Made by a program: the position numbers and the translations under genes. A DNA stretch of 12,921 bases from Elusimicrobia bacterium RIFCSPLOWO2_12_FULL_59_9 (GTDB lineage Bacteria; Elusimicrobiota; Elusimicrobia; O2-12-FULL-59-9), in NCBI GenBank assembly GCA_001800185.1, contig MGUX01000143.1, positions 1-12,921 of the forward strand, given 5' to 3'. A model generated the notes under the pieces. It worked only from the letters and a program-made list of their open reading frames with translations, did no database searches and was not told the DNA's origin. Positions 7,300-12,921 of the stretch are shown here, one piece after another. Positions within the stretch are counted from its first letter, which is position 1. Every line of letters starts with the position of its first letter.

Positions 7300-7644
7300 T
7301 CACCTAAACAACGGCGTCAAGCGGGCGCCCGGCATGAAGTCCACGGCTTTTTGCCCGCGCCTAAAGAGGCGGGCGCCGCCGCCGACGAAAACCGCCTCGG
7401 CTTCGAGCAGGGCGCGGCGCGGATCACGCTTGCGGTGAAGCCCATCGAGCGCGCAGCCGGGCAGCAGGCGGCGGCTGATTCTCTCCGTGTAAGCGTCGTG
7501 GTCAAGGACGGCATAGGGAACGAATAGCACGCGGGCGCCGGCGGGAAGAAAGCGGGACCAAGCCAGACGGAAGGCCGCCAGCCGCGCTTCAGTTGAAATC
7601 CCCCCGGAGGCAAGAAACAGATGCATGGCGTTTACGTTTGGCAT
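7300..7644 (-). CDS. Truncated peptidase E (S51 family) fragment, probably non-functional
   Basis: A 114-residue ORF matching only the N-terminal part of dipeptidase E. It has FLASGG near the start, VLFVPYAV, a DHDAYTERI stretch, GLHRKRDPRRALLEAEAVFVGGG and a LFRRGQK stretch. The family is about 230 residues, and its catalytic serine lies in a later GWSAG motif, which is absent here in every frame before the next gene. The 3' half has therefore been lost and the rhodanese gene follows at once. The ATG overlaps the end of mutM by 13 nt, so it may still be translated by coupling. A second in-frame ATG lies at 7626. Read it as a decaying gene that persists inside an operon; a new use for the short protein cannot be excluded. 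Confidence 0.7.
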   Translation of the reverse strand: MPNVNAMHLFLASGGISTEARLAAFRLAWSRFLPAGARVLFVPYAVLDHDAYTERISRRLLPGCALDGLHRKRDPRRALLEAEAVFVGGGARLFRRGQKAVDFMPGARLTPLFR

Positions 7645-8459
7645 CCCGGACAGAATACTGTGCCGCGCTGGGAAACGAAGATGAAGCGCAAGGGTTTTGA
7701 GCAGCGGGGGCAGGGAGTCCCGGCGCGCTTGCCGTAAATCCGGTGCCTCCGCTGGGCTCGTCCCGGGCGTCCGAAGGCGTCCACGTAGTTGCGCAGGGTG
7801 GCGCCCCCGTTTTGGATGCCGGAGCGCAAGGCCCGCTGCAGGGAATCGAGGAGGCGCCCCGCTTCCCGCATCGAAAGCCGCGAAGCGTGGCGGGTGGGCC
7901 GTATGCCCGCGTCAAAGAGCGCCTCGATGGCGTAGATGTTGCCCACGCCGGCAAGAAAATTTTGGTTCATGAGCAGGGGTTTGATGCGCCCGCCGCGCTC
8001 TCGAAGGCGCCCGCAAAAGGCTTCGCGGTCGAGCTCCAAAGGCTCCTCGCCTCGCGGAAGCACCCCGCCCATGCGCGCCGTTTCGCCCAAATAAATCTTG
8101 CCCAGCCGCCGGACGTCGACGTAGCTGAGCGCTTTTTCGCAATGTTGAAACTCAAAAAGCGCGCGGGAGGCCGGATGCGGCGGTCCCCAAAGGAGCTGCC
8201 CGGTCATGCGCAGGTGCACCGCCACCGACAGCGGCGCTCCACCCGGCGGGGCGCCCAGGCCGATCACCGCCATCTTGCCGCGGCGGCCCACCGAAAGCAC
8301 TCGCAAGCCGCGCAATAATTCCAGATTTTTTTGCGACGGCCGGATAGGCGAGTGAGAAAAGGCGGAGATGTCGCGCGCCTGCGCGCGGCGCAAAACCTTG
8401 CCCAACAGAAGCGGCCGAAGCTGCCGCACCAACGTCTCAACCTCAGGCAGCTCCGGCAT
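7632..8459 (-). CDS. mutM: Formamidopyrimidine-DNA glycosylase (Fpg/MutM)
   Basis: A base-excision repair enzyme that removes 8-oxoguanine and formamidopyrimidines and nicks the abasic site. Seen in the 275-residue product: MPELPEVET at the N-terminus (Pro after Met removal is the nucleophile, followed by Glu), the GRRGKM lysine, HLRMTGQL, the VRRLGKIYL intercalation region, AGVGNIYAIEAL with the DNA-binding Asn, and a C-terminal zinc finger of two CxxC pairs (CPRC and CPGC) with the QRGT arginine between them. All key residues are present and the length is normal (E. coli 269). The start is ATG 8459 because MPELPEVET must be N-terminal; the ATG at 8498 is too early. Its 3' end overlaps the peptidase E fragment. 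Confidence 0.96.
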   Translation of the reverse strand: MPELPEVETLVRQLRPLLLGKVLRRAQARDISAFSHSPIRPSQKNLELLRGLRVLSVGRRGKMAVIGLGAPPGGAPLSVAVHLRMTGQLLWGPPHPASRALFEFQHCEKALSYVDVRRLGKIYLGETARMGGVLPRGEEPLELDREAFCGRLRERGGRIKPLLMNQNFLAGVGNIYAIEALFDAGIRPTRHASRLSMREAGRLLDSLQRALRSGIQNGGATLRNYVDAFGRPGRAQRRHRIYGKRAGTPCPRCSKPLRFIFVSQRGTVFCPGCQT

Positions 8460-8823
8460 CACCAAATCCAAAACAACCGCTGGAAGCGGCCACGACATCC
8501 ATTACCGACAAACTTTTTTGTTCCACGATTCTCCAGGGGGTCTGCCGTTGGGTTTGTCTATAAGCTATAAAGAGAAAAATTCAGAGAGGGCGCTGGGTGG
8601 CCCGGGGATGCCTGGAGAAAACCCTCCCGGAAGACCGCTCCGACATGCAGCGAGTCTGAGGGAGGGAGGGGCGCTTTCGGAGGCGACCCCGTTTTTCGGA
8701 AGGCGCCCCGGAACAGGACCCGGCGCATCAAGTCAATAAAGAACCTTCTGCAAACCCGGCGGCAGGCCCCCCGAATAAAGGATTTTAGCCGCTTCTCAAG
8801 GCAAAAGCCGGAGCGCGCCCCGC
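8460..8823. other. 364-bp gene-free region with two strong hairpins (possible ncRNA)
   Basis: No credible coding region lies here. An AT-rich patch (8555-8581, with TATAAG and TATAAA on the plus strand) may hold the mutM promoter, but no good -35 is seen on either strand. A GC-rich stretch follows with two adjacent hairpins. In the first (8622-8666), CCCTCCC pairs with GGGAGGG outside, and AGAC-CGCT pairs with AGCG-GTCT inside. In the second (8668-8709), GGGGCGC pairs with GCGCCCC. Near the fusion gene's stop, a 5-bp hairpin (8811-8825) followed on the minus strand by TTTT (complement of 8803-8806) could be a weak terminator. It may be a small structured RNA on either strand, or merely GC-rich spacer. 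It matches no RNA family I know. Confidence 0.45.
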
Positions 8824-10281
8824 TCAATACCTCGGGACCGAAGTATCTATCTCCTCGGCCCAGGCGTCGATTCCCCCGGCCAGGTTCTTCACTTTCTTGA
8901 AGCCGGATTGAAGCAGGAACTGCACGGCTCTGGCCGAGCGTCCGCCCATCTTGCAATGAACGACGATCTCGTCCGCTGAATCCAGCTCGCTCACCCGCTG
9001 CGGAAGCTGTCCCAGAGGGATGAGTTTGGAGCCCGGCAGTTTGCAGATTTCGTATTCATGCGGCTCGCGGACGTCCAATAAGAAGAATTCCTCTTTTTTA
9101 TCCAGCTTCTTTTTGAGCTCTTGCACGGTCAACTCGGGCACGGCGGATTCCTGTTGCACGGAAGACTCCTTTCCCAGGCCGCAGAAGGCCTCGTAATCGA
9201 TGAGCGCTTTAACCGTCGGGTTCTTGCCGCAGACGGGACAGCCTGGATTTTTTCTTAAATTGAGCTTCTTAAATTCCATCTTCAGGGCGTCAAAGAGCAG
9301 CAGCTTGCCGATCAGCGGCTCGCCTTGGCCCACGATGAGCTTGATGACTTCGGTGGCTTGCAGGGCTCCCACGACTCCCGGCAAAACTCCCAAAACCCCG
9401 CCTTCCGCGCAGGAAGGCACCAGCCCCGGCGGCGGCGGCTCGGGGTAGAGGCATCGATAACAGGGGCCGCGCTGCGCCCAAAAGACGGACACCTGCCCTT
9501 CGAAGCGGAATATGCTGGCGTAGACGTTGGGTTTTTCCAGCAGCACGCAGGCGTCGTTGACGAGGTAGCGCGTCGGAAAGTTGTCCGTTCCATCGGCGAC
9601 GATGTCGTAGTCTTTGAGAATGTCGAGGGCATTTCCGGAATCCAGCCGGACCTCATGCGTTTCAATCCGGACGTTGGGGTTGACCTCCAACAGGCGCTCT
9701 TTGGCCGAGTCCAGCTTCTTGCGCCCCACGTCGCCCGTGGAGTGAAGCAGTTGCCGCTGCAGATTGCTGAACTCGACCACGTCAAAATCCACAAGCCCGA
9801 TGCGGCCCACGCCGGCCGCCGCCAAGTACAAGCCCAGAGGAGAGCCGAGCCCGCCGGCGCCGACCAACAGCACCTTGGCGGCTTTTATCTTTTTATGGCC
9901 CTGCATGCCCACTTCGGGCATGATGAGGTGGCGGCCATAGCGTTGAATTTCCTCCGCCGTGAGCGAGGCCGCCGGGGCGTCGGCGCGCAACGGGGAGGCC
10001 GGAGGGGCTCCGCCGGCGATGGCCGGAACGATCATCAAGCTGTCGCCCTTGTCCACGGCGGTTTTTCCCCCTTTCAGAGAGCGGACGTCCTCATCGTTCA
10101 AATAAACATTGACAAAATTTCTGAGCTCCCCTTCTTCGTTAAAAAGGTGCTTTTTAATCTGGCCGTAGCGGGCGCCGAGGTTATTGAGGGCTTCCCCCAC
10201 CGTTTGTCCCTCAACTTCCACCACTTCCTGCTTGTCGGCGTAAGCCCTTAGGGCCGTCGGTATATGGATTTTGACAGACAT
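8824..10281 (-). CDS. CysO-MoeB-rhodanese fusion: sulfur carrier, E1 adenylyltransferase and sulfurtransferase in one protein
   Basis: A 485-residue three-domain protein. Residues 1-91 are a ubiquitin-fold sulfur carrier close to mycobacterial CysO: MSVKIHIPTALR at the start, VNVYLNDEDVR in the middle and IVPAIAGG at its end (Gly90-Gly91). A Pro/Ala linker (92-107) follows. Residues about 108-365 are an E1-like MoeB/ThiF/MoeZ domain with RYGRHLIMPEVG, GAGGLGS (141-147), DFDVVEFSNLQRQ, DGTDNF and two zinc CxxC pairs (CYRC and CPVC). Residues about 380-485 are a rhodanese with active-site CKMGGRSARA. In Mycobacterium, MoeZ adenylates the CysO C-terminus and sulfur is loaded as thiocarboxylate. 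Here the GG is not terminal, so the carrier must be cut free or work differently. The start ATG has AGGAG (complement of 10289-10293) 7 nt upstream, 2 nt after the protease stop. Third gene of the cys operon. Confidence 0.9.
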   Translation of the reverse strand: MSVKIHIPTALRAYADKQEVVEVEGQTVGEALNNLGARYGQIKKHLFNEEGELRNFVNVYLNDEDVRSLKGGKTAVDKGDSLMIVPAIAGGAPPASPLRADAPAASLTAEEIQRYGRHLIMPEVGMQGHKKIKAAKVLLVGAGGLGSPLGLYLAAAGVGRIGLVDFDVVEFSNLQRQLLHSTGDVGRKKLDSAKERLLEVNPNVRIETHEVRLDSGNALDILKDYDIVADGTDNFPTRYLVNDACVLLEKPNVYASIFRFEGQVSVFWAQRGPCYRCLYPEPPPPGLVPSCAEGGVLGVLPGVVGALQATEVIKLIVGQGEPLIGKLLLFDALKMEFKKLNLRKNPGCPVCGKNPTVKALIDYEAFCGLGKESSVQQESAVPELTVQELKKKLDKKEEFFLLDVREPHEYEICKLPGSKLIPLGQLPQRVSELDSADEIVVHCKMGGRSARAVQFLLQSGFKKVKNLAGGIDAWAEEIDTSVPRY

Positions 10282-10283
10282 AA

Positions 10284-10730
10284 TTATTCTCCTGCCGCCA
10301 TGCGCGCGCCTTCCCCGATTGCCAACTCCGTTTCTCTCATCATGGCATCTTTTTCGTCCAATTTCCAGCAGCGGGCGGTGATGGGGCCGTTTTCGGGCAC
10401 GCTTAAAATCAGATAAAAGTAATTAGGCCAAGCCCTCTCGGCATCGAAGGCGGAAGGCTGGGCGCTCGCTCGGGGATGGGAATGGTAAACGCCGATAATG
10501 CCCCTTTCCATGCCGGAAAATTCTTTTTCAATGCGGATCCAATCCCGCGGGTCGATGGCGTAGCGCCGCTCCAAATCGCCGCCCTGCCAGGCGTTTTTAA
10601 GAGGCCGGACCTCCTCCACGGCGGCGCCGCCCAGGCGGCCTATCATCAGCCCGCAGCACTCCAACGGAAAACCGCCGCGGGCGTGCCGTTCCATCTGCTC
10701 GAAAATTTCGCGGGAAATCGCCAGGCTCAC
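10284..10730 (-). CDS. JAMM/MPN zinc metalloprotease, Mec-like
   Basis: A 148-residue protein with the complete JAMM zinc-protease signature: Glu24 in PLECCG, then His83, His85, Ser93 and Asp96 in HSHPRASAQPSAFD, which fits HxHx7SxxD. The mycobacterial homologue Mec cleaves newly made cysteine from the CysO carrier, and relatives process ubiquitin-like proteins. Position between the cysteine synthase and the carrier fusion supports that role. Here it may also cut after the internal GG of the fusion; this is inference. Start: GTG at 10730, overlapping the cysM stop as GTGA, with GGAG (complement of 10738-10741) 7 nt upstream. An in-frame ATG at 10865 would add 45 residues of basic, non-homologous sequence inside cysM and is rejected. 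Translation is probably coupled to cysM. Confidence 0.9.
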   Translation of the reverse strand: MSLAISREIFEQMERHARGGFPLECCGLMIGRLGGAAVEEVRPLKNAWQGGDLERRYAIDPRDWIRIEKEFSGMERGIIGVYHSHPRASAQPSAFDAERAWPNYFYLILSVPENGPITARCWKLDEKDAMMRETELAIGEGARMAAGE

Positions 10731-11683
10731 GTCTTTGCTCCGGAAAGATTTTCCAAAAACCGCTCGCTCAAATAGCGCTCGCCGCCGTCGGGAAAAAGGG
10801 CCACGACGAGAGCCTTCCGGCCGTTTTCCCGAAGACGGCTCGCCAACTGGAGCGCCGCCGCCCAAGCCGCCCCGGAGGAAGGACCCGCCAGAACGCCTTC
10901 TTCGCGGGCCAGGCGCAGCACCATGCTTTGGGCCTGCTCGGTCGACACAAAAACGTTTTCATCGGCCAGCGCCGGGTCGTAGATGCCCGGCACGATGGAG
11001 CTTTCCATGTGCTTTAAACCCTCCAAGCCATGAAGCGGCGAATCCGGCTGCACCGAAACCAGGCGGATATCCGGATTCTTTTTCTTCAAAAAACGTCCCA
11101 CGCCGGTGAAAGATCCGCTGGTCCCCAGTCCGGCGACGAAATGGGTCACCTCGCCCCGGGTCTGCTCCCAAATTTCCGGCCCCGTGCTTTCATAGTGCGC
11201 CCTCCAGTTGGCCGGATTGCCGTACTGGTCGGCGTAAAAATACTTGTCCGGAGCGGCTTCGTAAATCTCGCGGGCTTTGCGGATGGCGCCGTCGGAGCCC
11301 TCCAGGGGATCGGTGGCGATGACGCGCGCGCCGTAAATCTCCAGCAGTTTCTTGCGCTCTAAGCTGGCGCTTTTGGGCACCGCCAGGAGGACCGGAAATC
11401 CGAGCAGGGCGCCGACCCAGGCATAGGCGATCCCGGTATTGCCGGAGGTCGCGTCCAAGATTGTTTTTCCGGGCGTCAGATGCCCGCTCCGTATGGCTTC
11501 CTCGATCATCCAAACGACGGGCCGGTCCTTGACCGAACCCCCCGGGTTGAATTTCTCCAATTTAGCGCACAGAGCGATGCCTTCCGGAAGGCCCTTAAAA
11601 CGGCTCAATCGAACCAAGGGCGTATTCCTTACTAAATTTGTCAGGTTTGTTCCCAAAAAATTAGAGGCCAATTTGGTCCCCAC
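10727..11683 (-). CDS. cysM: PLP-dependent cysteine synthase, CysM type
   Basis: A 318-residue fold-type II PLP enzyme that replaces the beta-leaving group of an activated serine with sulfur to make cysteine. Seen: NTPLVRL (20-26), the PLP lysine Lys52 in NPGGSVKDRP, TSGNTGIAYA, a QYGNPANWRAHY stretch, THFVAGLGTSGS (phosphate-binding) and GPSSGAAWAA. The neighbours (JAMM protease and CysO-E1 fusion) point to the carrier-dependent type that uses CysO thiocarboxylate rather than free sulfide. In Mycobacterium CysM an Arg (Arg220) recognises O-phosphoserine. The matching segment here is VQPDSPLHGLEGLKHM, without an obvious Arg at that point, so the serine donor (O-phosphoserine or O-acetylserine) is open. 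The start is GTG 11683, with no Shine-Dalgarno but an extended -10 six bases upstream. First gene of the operon. Confidence 0.9.
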   Translation of the reverse strand: MGTKLASNFLGTNLTNLVRNTPLVRLSRFKGLPEGIALCAKLEKFNPGGSVKDRPVVWMIEEAIRSGHLTPGKTILDATSGNTGIAYAWVGALLGFPVLLAVPKSASLERKKLLEIYGARVIATDPLEGSDGAIRKAREIYEAAPDKYFYADQYGNPANWRAHYESTGPEIWEQTRGEVTHFVAGLGTSGSFTGVGRFLKKKNPDIRLVSVQPDSPLHGLEGLKHMESSIVPGIYDPALADENVFVSTEQAQSMVLRLAREEGVLAGPSSGAAWAAALQLASRLRENGRKALVVALFPDGGERYLSERFLENLSGAKT

Positions 11684-11689
11684 AATTTA

Positions 11690-11718
11690 ATTTTAACACT
11701 TCAAACCCTATCGCGCAA
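11690..11718 (-). promoter_or_regulatory. Predicted promoter of the cysM operon, leaderless type
   Basis: Minus strand: an extended -10 TGTTAAAAT (complement of 11690-11698), with a TTGCGC -35 candidate (complement of 11713-11718) at a 17-bp spacer. Six bases then separate the -10 from the GTG start codon at 11683, the same geometry as the thioredoxin-like gene promoter. No Shine-Dalgarno is present, which fits a leaderless mRNA. Prediction only. Confidence 0.5.
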
Positions 11719-11877
11719 GGCGTGCTGGCCGCGCATCCAACAGGCCGACCCCATTTCCGGTAGAATCCGCCCACGCGCCGACCGCAGGCTTGCGCCTTCC
11801 CCGTCCATAATGGCATCATAGGTTTAAGGCCGACGCCGTTTCGGACGTTTGACCAAATCTACGTTCAGGAGGGAATT

Positions 11878-12828
11878 ATGGCAGACAAGAAAATTATCGC
11901 AGTTCTAGGGGCGACGGGCGCGCAGGGTGGCGGGCTCGTGCGGGCCATTTTGAGCGACAAGAGCGGGGAATTCGCAGCCCGCGCGATCACGCGCGATCCG
12001 GGCTCCGACAAGGCCAAGGCTCTCGCCGCGGCCGGCGCCGAAGTCGTCCAGGCCGACGTGGACGACGCCGCCAGCTTGCGCGCGGCCTTCCAGGGAGCCC
12101 ACGGCGCCTACTGCGTCACCTTTTTCTGGGCCCATTTCTCTCCCGAAAAGGAGCTGGACCAGGCGAAAGCCATGGCCGCGGCCGCAAAGGCGGCGGGCCT
12201 CAAGCACGTGATCTGGTCCTCCCTGGACGACACCCGCAAGAAGGTGCCGCTCAGCGACAACCGCATGCCGACCTTGAAGGGCAAGTACAAGGTACCGCAC
12301 TTCGACGCCAAGGGGGAGGCGGACCACTTCTTCCTGGAAAGCGGGGTTCCCGCCACCATCCTGCTGACCTCCTTCTTTTGGGACAACTTCATCTACTTCG
12401 GCATGGGACCCAAGAAAGGGCCGGACGGAAAGTTCTCCATCGTCTTGCCCATGGGAGATGCGAAGTTGCCCGGCATCGCCGCAGAGGACATCGGCGGCTG
12501 CGCCCTGGGAATCTTCAAGAAGGGCGCCGCTCTGGCCGGCAAAAAAGTTGGCATCGCGGGCGAGCACCTCACCGGCGCCCAGATGGCGGAAAAGTTTTCC
12601 AAAGCCCTGGGACAGCCCGTGGCCTACAACGCCATTTCCCCCGAAACCTACCGCGGGTTCGGCTTCCCGGGCGCAGACGACCTCGGCAACATGTTCCAAT
12701 ACAAGCGGGACTTCAACGCCGACTTCTGCGCGGCGCGGCCCATCGCTTTCTCCAAGGAGGTCAACCCGCGCCTGCAGACCTTCGATGCCTGGCTCGCGGC
12801 CAACAAGAGCCGCATCCCGCTGAACTAG
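11878..12828 (+). CDS. NmrA-family NAD(P)-binding protein
   Basis: A 316-residue Rossmann-fold protein of the NmrA/HSCARG (atypical short-chain dehydrogenase) group. These act as NADPH-dependent reductases or as redox sensors with no catalysis. Seen: a nucleotide-binding loop VLGATGAQGGG (residues 9-19), an ITRDPGSDKAKAL segment where NADP-specific members place an Arg, VVQADVDD, a HVIWSSLDD strand and a VPATILLTSFFWDNF stretch. No Tyr-x3-Lys catalytic pair of classical SDRs is seen, as usual for NmrA. The start ATG has AGGAGGG (11867-11873) upstream. Lysine is encoded almost always by AAG, a stronger bias than in neighbouring genes, which fits either high expression or a different origin. 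It is alone on the plus strand, divergent from the cys operon. The substrate is unknown. Confidence 0.88.
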   Translation: MADKKIIAVLGATGAQGGGLVRAILSDKSGEFAARAITRDPGSDKAKALAAAGAEVVQADVDDAASLRAAFQGAHGAYCVTFFWAHFSPEKELDQAKAMAAAAKAAGLKHVIWSSLDDTRKKVPLSDNRMPTLKGKYKVPHFDAKGEADHFFLESGVPATILLTSFFWDNFIYFGMGPKKGPDGKFSIVLPMGDAKLPGIAAEDIGGCALGIFKKGAALAGKKVGIAGEHLTGAQMAEKFSKALGQPVAYNAISPETYRGFGFPGADDLGNMFQYKRDFNADFCAARPIAFSKEVNPRLQTFDAWLAANKSRIPLN

Positions 12829-12838
12829 CCCAACTTCC

Positions 12839-12921
12839 GCAGTAGACGCGAAAAACTGCTGAGTTTTCCTACATCTGGGGTCAAAAGTCGCCACTACATT
12901 TTGACATCAAGTCTGGAATCC
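12839..12921. repeat. Inverted-repeat region at the window edge, possible mobile-element end
   Basis: Downstream of the NmrA-like gene are GTCAAAA (12880-12886) and its exact inverse TTTTGAC (12899-12905), separated by 12 nt, and a weak stem GCAGT/ACTGC (from 12839). The text is AT-richer than its surroundings. Strings with GGGGTCAAAA and TTTTGACA are common near ends of transposable elements, but no transposase is inside the window and the feature is cut by its end. A weak terminator for the NmrA gene is the alternative. Confidence 0.35.

Noticed and set aside
8593..8666. Plus-strand text vaguely like a TPP riboswitch (GGGGATGCC, GGAGA, ACCC, ATGCAGCG, GGGA in order)
   Set aside because: The invariant CUGAGA and ACCUGAUCUGG segments are missing and no plus-strand gene lies downstream.
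8558..8956. Minus-strand ORF of 132 codons at the end of the fusion gene
   Set aside because: It runs out of frame through the rhodanese coding region and a hairpin-rich spacer, shows no recognisable domain and is Arg/Gly/Pro-rich, as expected for a GC-rich shadow frame.
9950..10012. Possible programmed frameshift or internal start just after the Gly-Gly codons that would release the carrier
   Set aside because: No slippery run, nearby stop in the other frames, or start codon with suitably spaced Shine-Dalgarno was found at the junction.
9325..10251. 308-codon plus-strand ORF opposite the carrier-E1 fusion
   Set aside because: It is a mirror of the real gene, with no domain match and no ribosome-binding site.
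10731..10865. Earlier ATG for the JAMM gene inside cysM
   Set aside because: The extension is basic, not homologous, and would overlap cysM by 139 bp; GTG 10730 has a Shine-Dalgarno and a GTGA overlap.
11905..12894. Long antisense ORF (329 codons) opposite the NmrA-like gene
   Set aside because: The plus frame has clear NmrA motifs and a strong Shine-Dalgarno; the antisense frame has no known domain and comes from GC-rich codon structure.

Overview
The window is about 60% G+C and reads as ordinary bacterial chromosome. Genes are dense, several starts carry Shine-Dalgarno sequences, two proteins have export signals, and there are no introns, CRISPR arrays, rRNA or tRNA genes that I can see. 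The phylum cannot be fixed from sequence alone. A deep-branching, probably Gram-negative, uncultured lineage fits the divergent PEP carboxylase, but this is a guess.

Left part (1-5276). The window opens inside a 1-Cys peroxiredoxin gene (+), whose stop codon lies in the first bases of a 149-bp structured repeat. A hairpin terminator follows, then a minus-strand gene for a short, divergent PEP carboxylase. Divergent from it is an exported lipase-like alpha/beta hydrolase (+). That gene overlaps tail-to-tail, by 83 bp, an exported thioredoxin-fold protein with a helical C-terminal part (-). The second repeat copy lies between the thioredoxin gene and a plus-strand KamA-type radical SAM gene.

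Middle (5314-8823). The KamA-like gene faces a minus-strand cluster: mutM (formamidopyrimidine-DNA glycosylase), a C-terminally truncated peptidase E fragment and a stand-alone rhodanese. Upstream of mutM is a 364-bp gene-free stretch with two strong GC-rich hairpins.

Right part (8824-12921). A tightly coupled minus-strand operon holds three genes: a CysM-type cysteine synthase, a JAMM/Mec-type metalloprotease, and a single protein fusing a CysO-like ubiquitin-fold sulfur carrier, a MoeB/ThiF-type E1 adenylyltransferase and a rhodanese. This is the carrier-protein route to cysteine: the E1 activates the carrier's Gly-Gly end, sulfur is loaded as thiocarboxylate, CysM adds it to an activated serine, and the JAMM protease releases cysteine. 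Here the Gly-Gly is internal to the fusion, so the protease may also have to cut the carrier free. An NmrA-family NAD(P)-binding protein (+) follows, then an inverted repeat at the window edge that may belong to a mobile element.

The strongest novelty candidates are the two-copy structured repeat with three compensatory base-pair changes, the internal-GG CysO-E1-rhodanese fusion beside its protease, and two predicted leaderless promoters of identical geometry.
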